Shown here one piece after another: positions 36,248 to 43,414 of a stretch of DNA of 64,000 bases. Where the stretch lies: contig NZ_JAGINW010000001.1 of assembly GCF_017876405.1 (NCBI RefSeq), forward strand, positions 4,477,203-4,541,202, written 5' to 3'. The translations under genes were made by a program, and so were the position numbers. Under the pieces are notes generated by a model. The model was not told the origin of the DNA, ran no database searches, and saw nothing but the letters and a program-made list of their open reading frames with translations. How positions within the stretch are numbered: the first letter of the stretch is position 1; each line of letters begins with the position of its first letter. Source of the DNA: Kibdelosporangium banguiense. Its GTDB lineage: Bacteria; Actinomycetota; Actinomycetes; Mycobacteriales; Pseudonocardiaceae.

Positions 36248-37198
36248 GTGCAGCGATGGCGCGGGTTGGAGCATCTGCCGGGCGGCTGGGGGCGCTGTGT
36301 GGCCACCATCGGCGTATTCGACGGAGTGCACCGAGGTCACCAGGGACTCATTCAGCGGGCAGTGGAACTGGCCGGACAACGAGATGTGCCGAGTGTGGTG
36401 GTCACCTTCGACCCTCACCCGTCCGAGGTCGTCCGTCCGGGCAGTCATCCGGCGCAGCTGACCACGCTGCGCCGCAAGGCCGAACTGGTCGAACAGCTCG
36501 GGGTGGACGTGTTCTGCGTGCTGCCGTTCACGCCCGAACTGTCCAAGATGCCGGGTGACGAGTTCGTGCACGAGGTCCTGGTCGACCGGCTGCACGCGTC
36601 GGCCGTGGTGGTCGGCGAGAACTTCCGCTTCGGCCACAAGGCACAGGGCGACATCGAGCTGCTGACCAAGCTCGGCAGCCGGTTCGGCTTCGTGGTCGAG
36701 GGCGCGAAGTTGCTCACCTCGGCGACCAATGGGGAGATCACCTTCTCCTCCACGTACGTCCGGGCCTGCGTCGACGCCGGTGACGTGGTCGCCGCGCAGG
36801 CCGCGCTCGGCCGTCCGCACCGGCTGGAGGGCATCGTCGTGCGTGGCGACGGCCGCGGCCATGAACTGGGATTCCCGACGGCCAACCTGTCGACGCCGAG
36901 GTACACCGCCGTGCCGGCGGACGGCGTCTACGCGTGCCGGTTCACGCTGCTGGCCAGCAGCGGCCAGCGGTCGCTGAACGCCGCCGTGTCGGTGGGCACC
37001 AACCCGACATTCTCCGGCCGGGAGCGCCGCGTCGAGGCGTTCGTGCTCGACGTCGACGAGGACTTCTACGGCCAGCGGGTCGGCCTGGACTTCATCGAGC
37101 GGTTGCGGCCGATGGAACGCTACGACACCGTCGAGGCTCTGGTCGATCAGATGCACCTCGACGTGGCCAGGGCCCGGGAGGTGCTCGGCGAGGGCTGA
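36248..37198 (+). CDS. ribF: Bifunctional riboflavin kinase/FAD synthetase
   Basis: RibF phosphorylates riboflavin to FMN and adenylates it to FAD. The 316-residue product has the N-terminal adenylyltransferase domain with GVFDGVHRGHQ (residues 22-32) and TSATNGEITFSSTYVR. The C-terminal flavokinase domain has GRGHELGFPTANL and the signature SVGTNPTFSG. GTG 36248 is the start. It follows truB closely. In many relatives rpsO and pnp come next; here about 5.7 kb of other genes intervene. Confidence 0.96.
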   Translation: MQRWRGLEHLPGGWGRCVATIGVFDGVHRGHQGLIQRAVELAGQRDVPSVVVTFDPHPSEVVRPGSHPAQLTTLRRKAELVEQLGVDVFCVLPFTPELSKMPGDEFVHEVLVDRLHASAVVVGENFRFGHKAQGDIELLTKLGSRFGFVVEGAKLLTSATNGEITFSSTYVRACVDAGDVVAAQAALGRPHRLEGIVVRGDGRGHELGFPTANLSTPRYTAVPADGVYACRFTLLASSGQRSLNAAVSVGTNPTFSGRERRVEAFVLDVDEDFYGQRVGLDFIERLRPMERYDTVEALVDQMHLDVARAREVLGEG

Positions 37199-37289
37199 GC
37201 GGGCCCCGATCGGGAAACGTCATTTCGCCTCGCCAGGTGTTCTGGCCTGGCAGGATGCAGGTCGAGCGACCCTGCGACGAGGGGCAAAG

Positions 37290-37769
37290 GTGGAGGACCA
37301 GAAGATCGTCCAGCGCAACCTGGAGCTGCAGAAACAGTGGTACGGCGAACCGCTGGGCGACCGTGTCCGGCGGCTGGTGGTGGCCTTCGACGTCTCCCAG
37401 GCCAACCTCGCCGACGTGCTCGGGATCAGCGCCCCCATGCTCAGCCAGGTGATGAGCGGCCGCCGGGCCAAGATCGGCAACCCGGCCGTGCTGGCCAGAC
37501 TGATCATGCTGGAACGCAAGGTGCTCACCCCGGAGGTCGCCTCCGGCCGCCGTGAGGCGCTGCAGAAGGCTCTTGAGGACGTCCGGGACTCCAATCCCAC
37601 CGTCAGCCGCGAGATGCTCCCGGTCGACCCGGGCCGGGCCGACCGGGCCGGGCTCGTGCTGCTGCGGCGTGTCGCCACCCCGGACGAGCTGGCCGAGGCC
37701 GCCCGGCTGCTGGACGGCCGGTTCCCTGGCCTGGCCGAGGTGCTGCGCCGCGCGGGTGCCCTGACGTGA
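37290..37769 (+). CDS. Helix-turn-helix DNA-binding protein coupled to thpR
   Basis: A 159-residue protein with an N-terminal Cro/C1-type helix-turn-helix (about residues 22-62: RVRRLVVAFDVSQANLADVLGISAPMLSQVMSGRRAKIGNP) and a C-terminal helical region that may dimerise. GTG 37290 follows a GAGGGGC stretch. Its stop overlaps the thpR start (GTGA, 37766-37769), so the two are made together. The target is unknown; the coupling suggests a link to RNA end metabolism or simple autoregulation. Confidence 0.85.
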   Translation: MEDQKIVQRNLELQKQWYGEPLGDRVRRLVVAFDVSQANLADVLGISAPMLSQVMSGRRAKIGNPAVLARLIMLERKVLTPEVASGRREALQKALEDVRDSNPTVSREMLPVDPGRADRAGLVLLRRVATPDELAEAARLLDGRFPGLAEVLRRAGALT

Positions 37770-38227
37770 GGCTGTTCACTGCGGCGATCCCGCCGCCCGA
37801 GGTCGCCGACCACCTGGAAGCCGCGCTGGCGAGCGTGCCCGGGATGACCTACCGGGCGCCCCGTGCGGCCTGGCACATCACCCTCGGCTACTACGGCGAG
37901 GAAGATCCAGCCGGCCGGATTCCGTGGGTGCGGTCCCGGCTGACCAGCGTGGCGCGGCCACGCGTCGCACTGGCCAAACTGGGCAACTTCGGTGAAACGC
38001 TGCTCATGCGTGTGTCCACTCCGGACAAGAGATTGGCCGATCTCGCGGCGGTGCTGCGCTGGGACGACAAACATCCCGAGTACATCCCGCATCTGACCGT
38101 GGGCCGTGGGCCGCTGGTGGATCTGCCGTACGCCGGTCCGGAGTGGACTGTCGACGAGGTCGTGTTGCTCGGCGCTGAGAAACGCCATGATTACACAGTC
38201 GTCGACCGCATCGGGCTACCCGCTTAG
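37766..38227 (+). CDS. thpR: RNA 2',3'-cyclic phosphodiesterase (ThpR/LigT-like)
   Basis: A 153-residue 2H-phosphoesterase that opens 2',3'-cyclic phosphates and can join 2'-5' ends in vitro. The two catalytic HxT motifs are HITLGYYG (near residue 37) and HLTVGRG (near residue 110), set in the usual duplicated fold beginning RLFTAAIPPPEVADHLEAAL. It is translationally coupled to the HTH gene upstream. Its stop overlaps by 4 nt the stop of a convergent 58-codon gene. Confidence 0.92.
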   Translation: MRLFTAAIPPPEVADHLEAALASVPGMTYRAPRAAWHITLGYYGEEDPAGRIPWVRSRLTSVARPRVALAKLGNFGETLLMRVSTPDKRLADLAAVLRWDDKHPEYIPHLTVGRGPLVDLPYAGPEWTVDEVVLLGAEKRHDYTVVDRIGLPA

Positions 38228-38400
38228 TCCCCGCGCTGGCGACGTTCCCGGGCGCGGCGCCCGGCGTCGACGCGGGCCTTGCGTTGCATGACCGAGTTCG
38301 GGTTGCTGGGCGGCCCCAGGATCGTGCAACCGACCTCGAAGTCCTCCTGCGCCTGCCGGTACTCCTCAGCCCGGCGCTCCATGAATTCCTTGAATCCCAT
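38224..38400 (-). CDS. Small basic protein (58 aa), unknown
   Basis: A short gene below the usual ORF cut-off. ATG 38400 is preceded by GGAGG at 5-nt spacing, and the product runs MGFKEFMERRAEEYRQAQED to a strongly basic end (RKARVDAGRRARERRQRGD). One long charged helix, a central CTILGPPSNPNS loop and a basic helix are predicted. It lies 14 nt downstream of the membrane protein gene on the same strand and is probably its operon partner. I recognise no family. The strong SD and G/C third positions support coding. Confidence 0.7.
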   Translation of the reverse strand: MGFKEFMERRAEEYRQAQEDFEVGCTILGPPSNPNSVMQRKARVDAGRRARERRQRGD

Positions 38401-38414
38401 CATGTCCTCCCGTT

Positions 38415-39092
38415 TCAGTTGACAGATTCACGCCATGCGGCGAAGAAGCGTGCGGGTGCGAGCACCGCGAGGCAGTACAGGGTGAGGTAGACCACCAGAA
38501 CGCCCAGAACCACCGGATACGTCCACACCACGTAACTCGTGTACTGGGGATCACCGTCCTTGTACCCCATGAAGGCGCCCAGCCCGGCCACCACAAGGGC
38601 AAGCCCGGCCATCCCGCCGGGTACGCACAGCCATAGCAGGAACGTCGCGGAACCGCCCTTGGCCGCCCAGTAGTTGGCGGTGAGCACGAGCACCACGGCG
38701 ATCAGGAACCACACTGTGACGAACCCGTCCCAGTGCGCGTTGTCCGGAACCTTGGCCCAGTTGGCGAAGTCCGGCAGTGGCACGCCGGGCTGCAGCCCGA
38801 GGAACACCGACAGCTCGACCGCGATGAAGTAGCTCAGCAGCAGGTATCCGGCTTGTGCCAGGCCAAGTCCCACCGAGGTACGGGCGACCCGGGTCCTGCC
38901 GTCAGGGTCCAAAGAGGACACCCCGGCGTATGCCCGGCGGGCGAGCCTTGCCGCGGCGACACCTGCCTGCCACCACGCGTACAGGAACATCGCCACCGCG
39001 ACACCGACCGCGATCAGGCTTTCCGGTCCCCACAACCGTTCCAGCAGGATCACGAACGCGTCGTCGGGATTGGTCAGGTCCGGCGCGGTCAT
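38415..39092 (-). CDS. Multi-pass membrane protein
   Basis: A 225-residue membrane protein of unknown function. Predicted helices are at about residues 24-44, 76-96, 123-142, 148-170 and 188-213. The first loop holds RLARRAYAGVSSLDPDGRTRVAR, and an external loop contains GVPLPDFANWAKVPDNAHWDGF. ATG 39092 overlaps the stop of an upstream 25-codon ORF (ATGA), so it depends on that leader for ribosome delivery. It is followed by the 58-residue gene. Confidence 0.8.
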   Translation of the reverse strand: MTAPDLTNPDDAFVILLERLWGPESLIAVGVAVAMFLYAWWQAGVAAARLARRAYAGVSSLDPDGRTRVARTSVGLGLAQAGYLLLSYFIAVELSVFLGLQPGVPLPDFANWAKVPDNAHWDGFVTVWFLIAVVLVLTANYWAAKGGSATFLLWLCVPGGMAGLALVVAGLGAFMGYKDGDPQYTSYVVWTYPVVLGVLVVYLTLYCLAVLAPARFFAAWRESVN

Positions 39093-39166
39093 GGCCTGCC
39101 CAGCGTCTCACTCTGGCCGCGGATCTCCCCGGCGGTGAAGCCCGCCTGTCTTCGCAACAGTTTCAT
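39089..39166 (-). CDS. 25-codon leader peptide coupled to a membrane protein
   Basis: ATG 39166 is preceded by a consensus SD AGGAGGT. The peptide MKLLRRQAGFTAGEIRGQSE plus five residues ends at TGA, which overlaps the start of the membrane protein gene (ATGA at 39089-39092). The strong SD and overlap suggest a real upstream ORF that controls downstream translation. The peptide has no signal sequence or obvious arrest motif. Confidence 0.6.
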   Translation of the reverse strand: MKLLRRQAGFTAGEIRGQSETLGRP

Positions 39167-39386
39167 GTGGACCTCCTGGCTCGGTTGCCTGCCAGGAAAG
39201 CGTGCCTGCCCGGACCGCCCGTCGTCTGTCCTCGATTTCCGGTACATCACGCGACAGCCGAGACGCAGGTCGCCTCCTCGGTGGCATCGCTGAGGGTGAC
39301 TGGTGGCCACAGCCCAATCCTGCGGTTTATCAGGCCCTCAAGCGGGCAAACCTCTAAGGGACATCCATATCACCAGGGAGTAGGTC

Positions 39387-39989
39387 ATGGCTGAGTCAGT
39401 ACGGGCACGCGTACAGCCCACCCAGGTGCTGGCCGGACTAGTCGCACTGGCGTTCCTCACGCTGGGCATCGCCGGCTTCGTGCGCACCGGTTTCAGCGAT
39501 TTCGCCGGGCACGGGCACGGCATGCTGCTCGGCTTCGCGATCAACCCGCTACACAACATCGTGCACCTGCTCTTCGGTGTGGTCGGTGTGCTGCTGGCGT
39601 GGAGCTCGGTCACCGCACGGCTGTACGGCTGGCTGCTGTTCGCGGGCTACGGCGTACTGGTGATCTGGGGCCTGGCGATCGTCGGGCTGACGTCCACGAA
39701 CCCGGTCTCCGAGCTGGGCAACCCACTGAACCTCAACATCGCCGACAACTGGCTGCACCTCGGCATCGCCGTACTCGGCCTGGTCGTCGCGATCGTCCCC
39801 GCCCGCAGGCGAATCGTGCAGACCGAACCCGAGCGCACCCCTGTCGAAGAGCCGATCACCGACCCAGTCCCGGTCCAGCAGCCCGTGGCAACCGACCGCA
39901 CCGAACCCGAAACCACCACCGAAGAGCAGCAACACAAGCCCCGCGGCTTGCACAGGTTGAGCAGCCTCCGCAACCGCTCAGCGCACTGA
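39387..39989 (+). CDS. DUF4383 membrane protein
   Basis: A 200-residue protein with four membrane helices (about residues 14-32, 48-72, 80-101, 120-140). It carries the DUF4383 hallmark of NPLHNIVHLLFGVVGVLLA and NIADNWLHLGIAVLGL. A hydrophilic C-terminal tail of about 55 residues, rich in Pro, Glu and Thr, is cytoplasmic or external and not part of the family core. ATG 39387 follows SD GGGAG. Function is unknown. A hairpin follows. Confidence 0.88.
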   Translation: MAESVRARVQPTQVLAGLVALAFLTLGIAGFVRTGFSDFAGHGHGMLLGFAINPLHNIVHLLFGVVGVLLAWSSVTARLYGWLLFAGYGVLVIWGLAIVGLTSTNPVSELGNPLNLNIADNWLHLGIAVLGLVVAIVPARRRIVQTEPERTPVEEPITDPVPVQQPVATDRTEPETTTEEQQHKPRGLHRLSSLRNRSAH

Positions 39990-40041
39990 AAATTAATCCC
40001 AAAGAGTGAAGCGGGTGCTGCCCACGAGCATCGCTGGAGGG

Positions 40042-40078
40042 CGTTCCGGGTCATGATGATCGCCGATGACCTGGAACG
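40042..40078 (+). terminator. Hairpin after DUF4383 gene
   Basis: Arms 40042-40054 and 40066-40078 pair over 13 bp with one G-U wobble. A second, bulged hairpin follows at about 40103-40139. Together they fill the 177-bp gap before the next reading frame and are likely terminators. Confidence 0.6.
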
Positions 40079-40166
40079 TTCTCCTGGTGGAAGGCATAAA
40101 GGAGCCCCAGGCGCATGCAAGCAGAGGCGCCACTGGGGCGTTCGTCGTCGACGTTAGCATCCGGGA

Positions 40167-40442
40167 GTGTCATCCGTCGAGGTCGATGTACCTGCTGTGT
40201 GGAACATGTTTTCCGAGCCCCGGATGGCGCCATACCTGCCGCTCGCCGCGCATGACAAGGGCGTAGCGCTCGGCCTGTACGAGTGGAGTGCTCGGACATC
40301 GTCTGCGGTGTTCGAGGTCGTCGGGCACCTCGAGGTGCTGCTACGCAATGCACTTGATCGCTGTATGCGCGAGTACTTCCGTGAAGATCAATGCGGGATT
40401 CCGTGGTTCCTGCTGCCTACTCCTGGCGGCGAGCACGGTTGA
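40167..40442 (+). pseudogene. Abi-like protein, truncated
   Basis: The 91-residue product (GTG 40167) matches the N-terminal part of Abi-type (abortive infection) proteins: EPRMAPYLPLAAHDKGVALGLYEW, then FEVVGHLEVLLRNALDRCM and a Trp-Phe motif. The usual C-terminal half with the conserved Arg-Asn-x2-His motif (RNRIAHHE) is absent, because the frame ends at TGA 40440-40442. It appears cut off and abutted to another gene fragment. Confidence 0.6.
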
Positions 40443-40503
40443 CGACACCGTTGTCGTATCGGCAAAGCAAGCGTGGTCACTCTATGAGGAGTGCCAGGCC
40501 TAT

Positions 40504-40881
40504 GTGTGCCAACCTGGAAGAAGCTTCCGGCCGATCGAACGCATGGCGTTCTACGCCGACCGGGAGATCAAGCCGGACATCCCGGCTGTTGTCCACCGGC
40601 GCGACAATGTCGAGTGGACCTGTGAGGAGGCTGCTCGACTGCGCGCGTCGGCAGACCGATTCGATCGGAAGATCGCCACGGTGATCGGCACATCGGTGGC
40701 GACGTGGACCGACGGGCGGTATCAGGTCTTCCTGCTGACGCCTCGAGGGCATCCCGACCACCGCGAGCTGCGTGCCGCGCTGCCGCACCAAGCGAGCGGT
40801 CGCGGCTCGGCTTTCGTTCGAAGCCAACGATATGTGTCGCTTCACGCTCTTGAGACGGCCACAACAACGGCCGATCTCTGA
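40504..40881 (+). CDS. Hypothetical protein, possibly 5'-truncated
   Basis: A reading frame of 125 residues from GTG 40504 (ATG 40543 is another option). Coding character seems to extend upstream to about 40440 without a normal start codon. It shows RMAFYADREIKPDIPAVVHRRDNVEWT, a VIGTSVATWTDGRYQVFLLTPRGH segment and an ending FVRSQRYVSLHALE. I recognise no domain. The missing 5' end and the junction with the Abi fragment suggest both are remnants of a rearrangement. Confidence 0.45.
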   Translation: MCQPGRSFRPIERMAFYADREIKPDIPAVVHRRDNVEWTCEEAARLRASADRFDRKIATVIGTSVATWTDGRYQVFLLTPRGHPDHRELRAALPHQASGRGSAFVRSQRYVSLHALETATTTADL

Positions 40882-40893
40882 AGGTTTGGCGCA

Positions 40894-41538
40894 CTAGCCT
40901 GCGAGGTACTTCAAGACGGCCAGGACGCGACGGTGGTCGGCTTCTGAGGGTGGTAGTCCGAGCTTGGCGAAGATGCTGCTGATGTGCTTCTCCACCGAGC
41001 CTTCGGAGATGAACATGGCTTTGGCGATCGCTGTGTTCGTCCGGCCCTCGGCCATCAGGCTGAGCACCTCGCGTTCCCGCGCGGTGAGCGCGGACAGGTC
41101 CTGGGCGCGCCGACTCGCGCCCAGGACCTGGGTCACGACCTCGGGGTCCAGGACTGTGCCGCCGTCGGCGATCTGTTCGCAGGCGGAGAGGAAGTCCTTG
41201 ACGTCCGCGACCCGGTCCTTCAGCAGGTAGCCGACTCCTCGTGCTCCGCTTGCCAGCAGTTCGGCGGCGTAACGCGTTTCGATGTGCTGGGAGAACACCA
41301 GCAGACCGACCGACGGATGCGTTTTACGCACAGCCAGCGCCGCACGGATGCCCTCGTCGGTGAATGTGGGCGGCATTCGTACGTCCACCACCGCGATGTC
41401 CGGGACGTGTTCGGCGATCGCCTCCGCCAGGGCCTCTCCCGTGCTGACCGCGGCCTGGACTTCGTGCCCGCGTGTGGTCAGCAGCAGCGACAGTCCATCC
41501 CTGAGTACCGCGCTGTCCTCGGCGATGACGATCCTCAT
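40894..41538 (-). CDS. NarL/LuxR-family response regulator
   Basis: A 214-residue response regulator. The receiver domain has the acidic pocket (E7, D8), the phosphoacceptor D52 in VVDVRMPP, and K107 in LLKDR. The LuxR-type HTH is LTAREREVLSLMAEGRTNTAIAKAMFISEGSVEKHISSIFAKLGL. Its start overlaps the stop of the upstream histidine kinase gene (ATGA, 41535-41538), so the pair is translated together. The target genes are unknown; it lies between ribF and rpsO. Confidence 0.95.
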   Translation of the reverse strand: MRIVIAEDSAVLRDGLSLLLTTRGHEVQAAVSTGEALAEAIAEHVPDIAVVDVRMPPTFTDEGIRAALAVRKTHPSVGLLVFSQHIETRYAAELLASGARGVGYLLKDRVADVKDFLSACEQIADGGTVLDPEVVTQVLGASRRAQDLSALTAREREVLSLMAEGRTNTAIAKAMFISEGSVEKHISSIFAKLGLPPSEADHRRVLAVLKYLAG

Positions 41539-42740
41539 GGCGGGAATGAGATCACGATCTCGGTGGGGCCTCCAGACGGGCTGGAGACCCGCACTGTTCC
41601 GTCCACTGTGGCCACTCGTTCGCGTAGCCCGGTCAGTCCGGAGCCGGGTTTGGCCTCTGCGCCGCCGATTCCGTTGTCCGTCACGGCGATCCGTAGCGGC
41701 ATACCGGTGACCGTGACCGTGGCGGCGGTCGCCTGTGAGTGTCTGGTGATGTTGGTGAGCAGCTCGGCCGTGCAGAAATAGGCGATCATCTCGATCGCGC
41801 GTGGTGGCCGTCGCGGCAATGACACCGACAGCTCGACGGGGATCGGGCTGCGGGACGCCAGCGTCGCCAGTGCGGCGTCCAGGCCCTTGTCGAGTGCCGC
41901 CGGGTGGATGCCGCGGGCCAGGTCACGCACCTCCACCAGGGCTTCTTTGGCGTTCGCGTGTGCCATGTCGACGAGCTTGCGTGTCATCTCCAGGTCCGGT
42001 TCGCCTTCGAGCTCCTCTTTGACCATCCCCAGGTGCATGGCCAGCGCGACCATCCGGGCCTGCGTTCCGTCGTGCAGGTCACGCTCGATCTGACGTAGCC
42101 GCGCGGCCGCGTCGTCGACTGCGTGCGCGCGGGTCTCCTCTAGGTCACGTACGCGTTGAGTCAGGGTCGTGGGTCCGAGCAGGCCGCGGACGAGCAGGCG
42201 ATCCAGGAACAGCACGGCGTGCGTCACGTGCGGCGACGCCATGACCAGCGCCAACCCGCTGGCGGCGAAGAGCACGGCGTTCGGCCAGGTGTCGATTCTG
42301 TACCGGCCGAGCGGCAGCTGGAGGTTCTCCGAGAGCGCCCACCAGTACGTGACGTGAGTGAGCATGAACAGCCCGTACACCCAGAACCCGACCGGGATGA
42401 GGAACGTCACCAGCCCGACCGGCGCCTTGAGGATGACGTAGAGCACCGCGCGCCAGCTCGCGGCGTTCAGCAGCACCGAGGGGACGATGCCCTGCCTCGG
42501 AGCCGGTCGTGCCGGCTTGCCCACGTGCACGCCCAGCAGGGCGGAGGCCAGCCCTCGGTGCACGTTGCCGAGCCCACGCGCGAGCAGCACCCCGAGGGCC
42601 ATGACGGGCAGGCCGACGAAGGCGATCGACAGCACTGTCCCCAGCAAAAGGGGAAGAACCATCAGCACCAGACCCAGTACACTCAAGGGGAGGCTGGTGA
42701 GCGCGTAGAGCAACTCGGCCCAGGTGCGCCTGGTGAACAT
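41535..42740 (-). CDS. Sensor histidine kinase (HisKA_3 type)
   Basis: A 401-residue membrane kinase. About four membrane helices occupy residues 13-50 and 100-185, with a short loop between. The dimerisation/phosphotransfer box is RQIERDLHDGTQARMVALAM with phospho-His at about 223. The HATPase domain ends with TDNGIGGAEAKPGSGLTGLRERV. No extracytoplasmic sensor domain is seen, so the signal is probably sensed within the membrane. It is first in the kinase-regulator operon. ATG 42740 is its start. Confidence 0.94.
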   Translation of the reverse strand: MFTRRTWAELLYALTSLPLSVLGLVLMVLPLLLGTVLSIAFVGLPVMALGVLLARGLGNVHRGLASALLGVHVGKPARPAPRQGIVPSVLLNAASWRAVLYVILKAPVGLVTFLIPVGFWVYGLFMLTHVTYWWALSENLQLPLGRYRIDTWPNAVLFAASGLALVMASPHVTHAVLFLDRLLVRGLLGPTTLTQRVRDLEETRAHAVDDAAARLRQIERDLHDGTQARMVALAMHLGMVKEELEGEPDLEMTRKLVDMAHANAKEALVEVRDLARGIHPAALDKGLDAALATLASRSPIPVELSVSLPRRPPRAIEMIAYFCTAELLTNITRHSQATAATVTVTGMPLRIAVTDNGIGGAEAKPGSGLTGLRERVATVDGTVRVSSPSGGPTEIVISFPP

Positions 42741-42925
42741 GCCGACCAGCCTGCCCGAGCGGAGGGCGCCGGTGTACCCGGCCAGCCCCCATCCCGCTCG
42801 GTTGCCCGCGTGCGCAAGGGCCCTGATACCCTTCGTAGTTGGGTCCGGCTGCGGTCCGTGGCGGCCGGTACCGACTAACGCCGATCGGCGTCCTCACGGG
42901 ACAACGAACATAGAGGAGAACACGC

Positions 42926-43195
42926 GTGGCGCTGACCACCGACCAGAAGAAGACGATCCTTGGCGAGTACGGCCTGCACGACTCGGACACCGGATCACCC
43001 GAGGCGCAGGTCGCCCTGCTGACCAAGCGGATCAGCGACCTGACCCGGCACCTTCAGCAGCACAAGCACGACCACCACTCCCGCCGCGGCCTGCTGCTGC
43101 TGGTGGGACGCCGCCGCCGGTTGCTCAACTACGTGGCCAAGGTGGACATCCAGCGCTACCGGACGCTGATCCAGCGTCTCGGCCTGCGCAGGTGA
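42926..43195 (+). CDS. rpsO: 30S ribosomal protein S15
   Basis: An 89-residue primary 16S rRNA-binding protein with the S15 signature: LHDSDTGSPEAQVALLTKRISDLTRHLQQHKHDHHSRRGLLLLVGRRRRLLNYV. GTG 42926 follows SD AGAGGAG. The roughly 185-bp leader probably carries its promoter and autoregulatory RNA fold. A terminator-like hairpin and then pnp follow, the usual bacterial order. Confidence 0.98.
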   Translation: MALTTDQKKTILGEYGLHDSDTGSPEAQVALLTKRISDLTRHLQQHKHDHHSRRGLLLLVGRRRRLLNYVAKVDIQRYRTLIQRLGLRR

Positions 43196-43201
43196 ACCTG
43201 G

Positions 43202-43230
43202 AGGGGGAGCGGCCGCCGGTCGCTCCCCCT
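43202..43230 (+). terminator. Hairpin between rpsO and pnp
   Basis: A stem of 10 perfect bp (43202-43211 with 43221-43230), extendable by 3 pairs, starts 6 nt after the rpsO stop. It may be a terminator or an RNA-processing site. A TTGACA at 43239-43244 suggests a separate pnp promoter, but no convincing -10 was found. The rest of the 219-bp gap shows further short palindromes. Confidence 0.6.
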
Positions 43231-43414
43231 CAGCACATTTGACAAGAAGATAAGGGCTGGCGGACGGGGCAGTATTCGCGCCGGTCCTCGGTAGTGGCTC
43301 CCGGGCATGAACAAGGCCCCCGGGGGCTTCGATCGAAGACCGGCCTCGTCCACACCGCGTCGAAAGCGGAGTAGTTCCGACCGCGGGCCCGTGTACACGA
43401 GGAGAACCAACTAC

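Noticed and set aside
40288..40500. N-terminal part of the frame beginning at 40288
   Set aside because: Cys- and Ser-rich, overlaps the Abi fragment out of frame and does not look like protein-coding sequence; only the part after about 40440 does.
43239..43275. TTGACA before pnp as a complete promoter
   Set aside because: No acceptable -10 sequence was found at 16-19 bp spacing, so I do not list it as a promoter.
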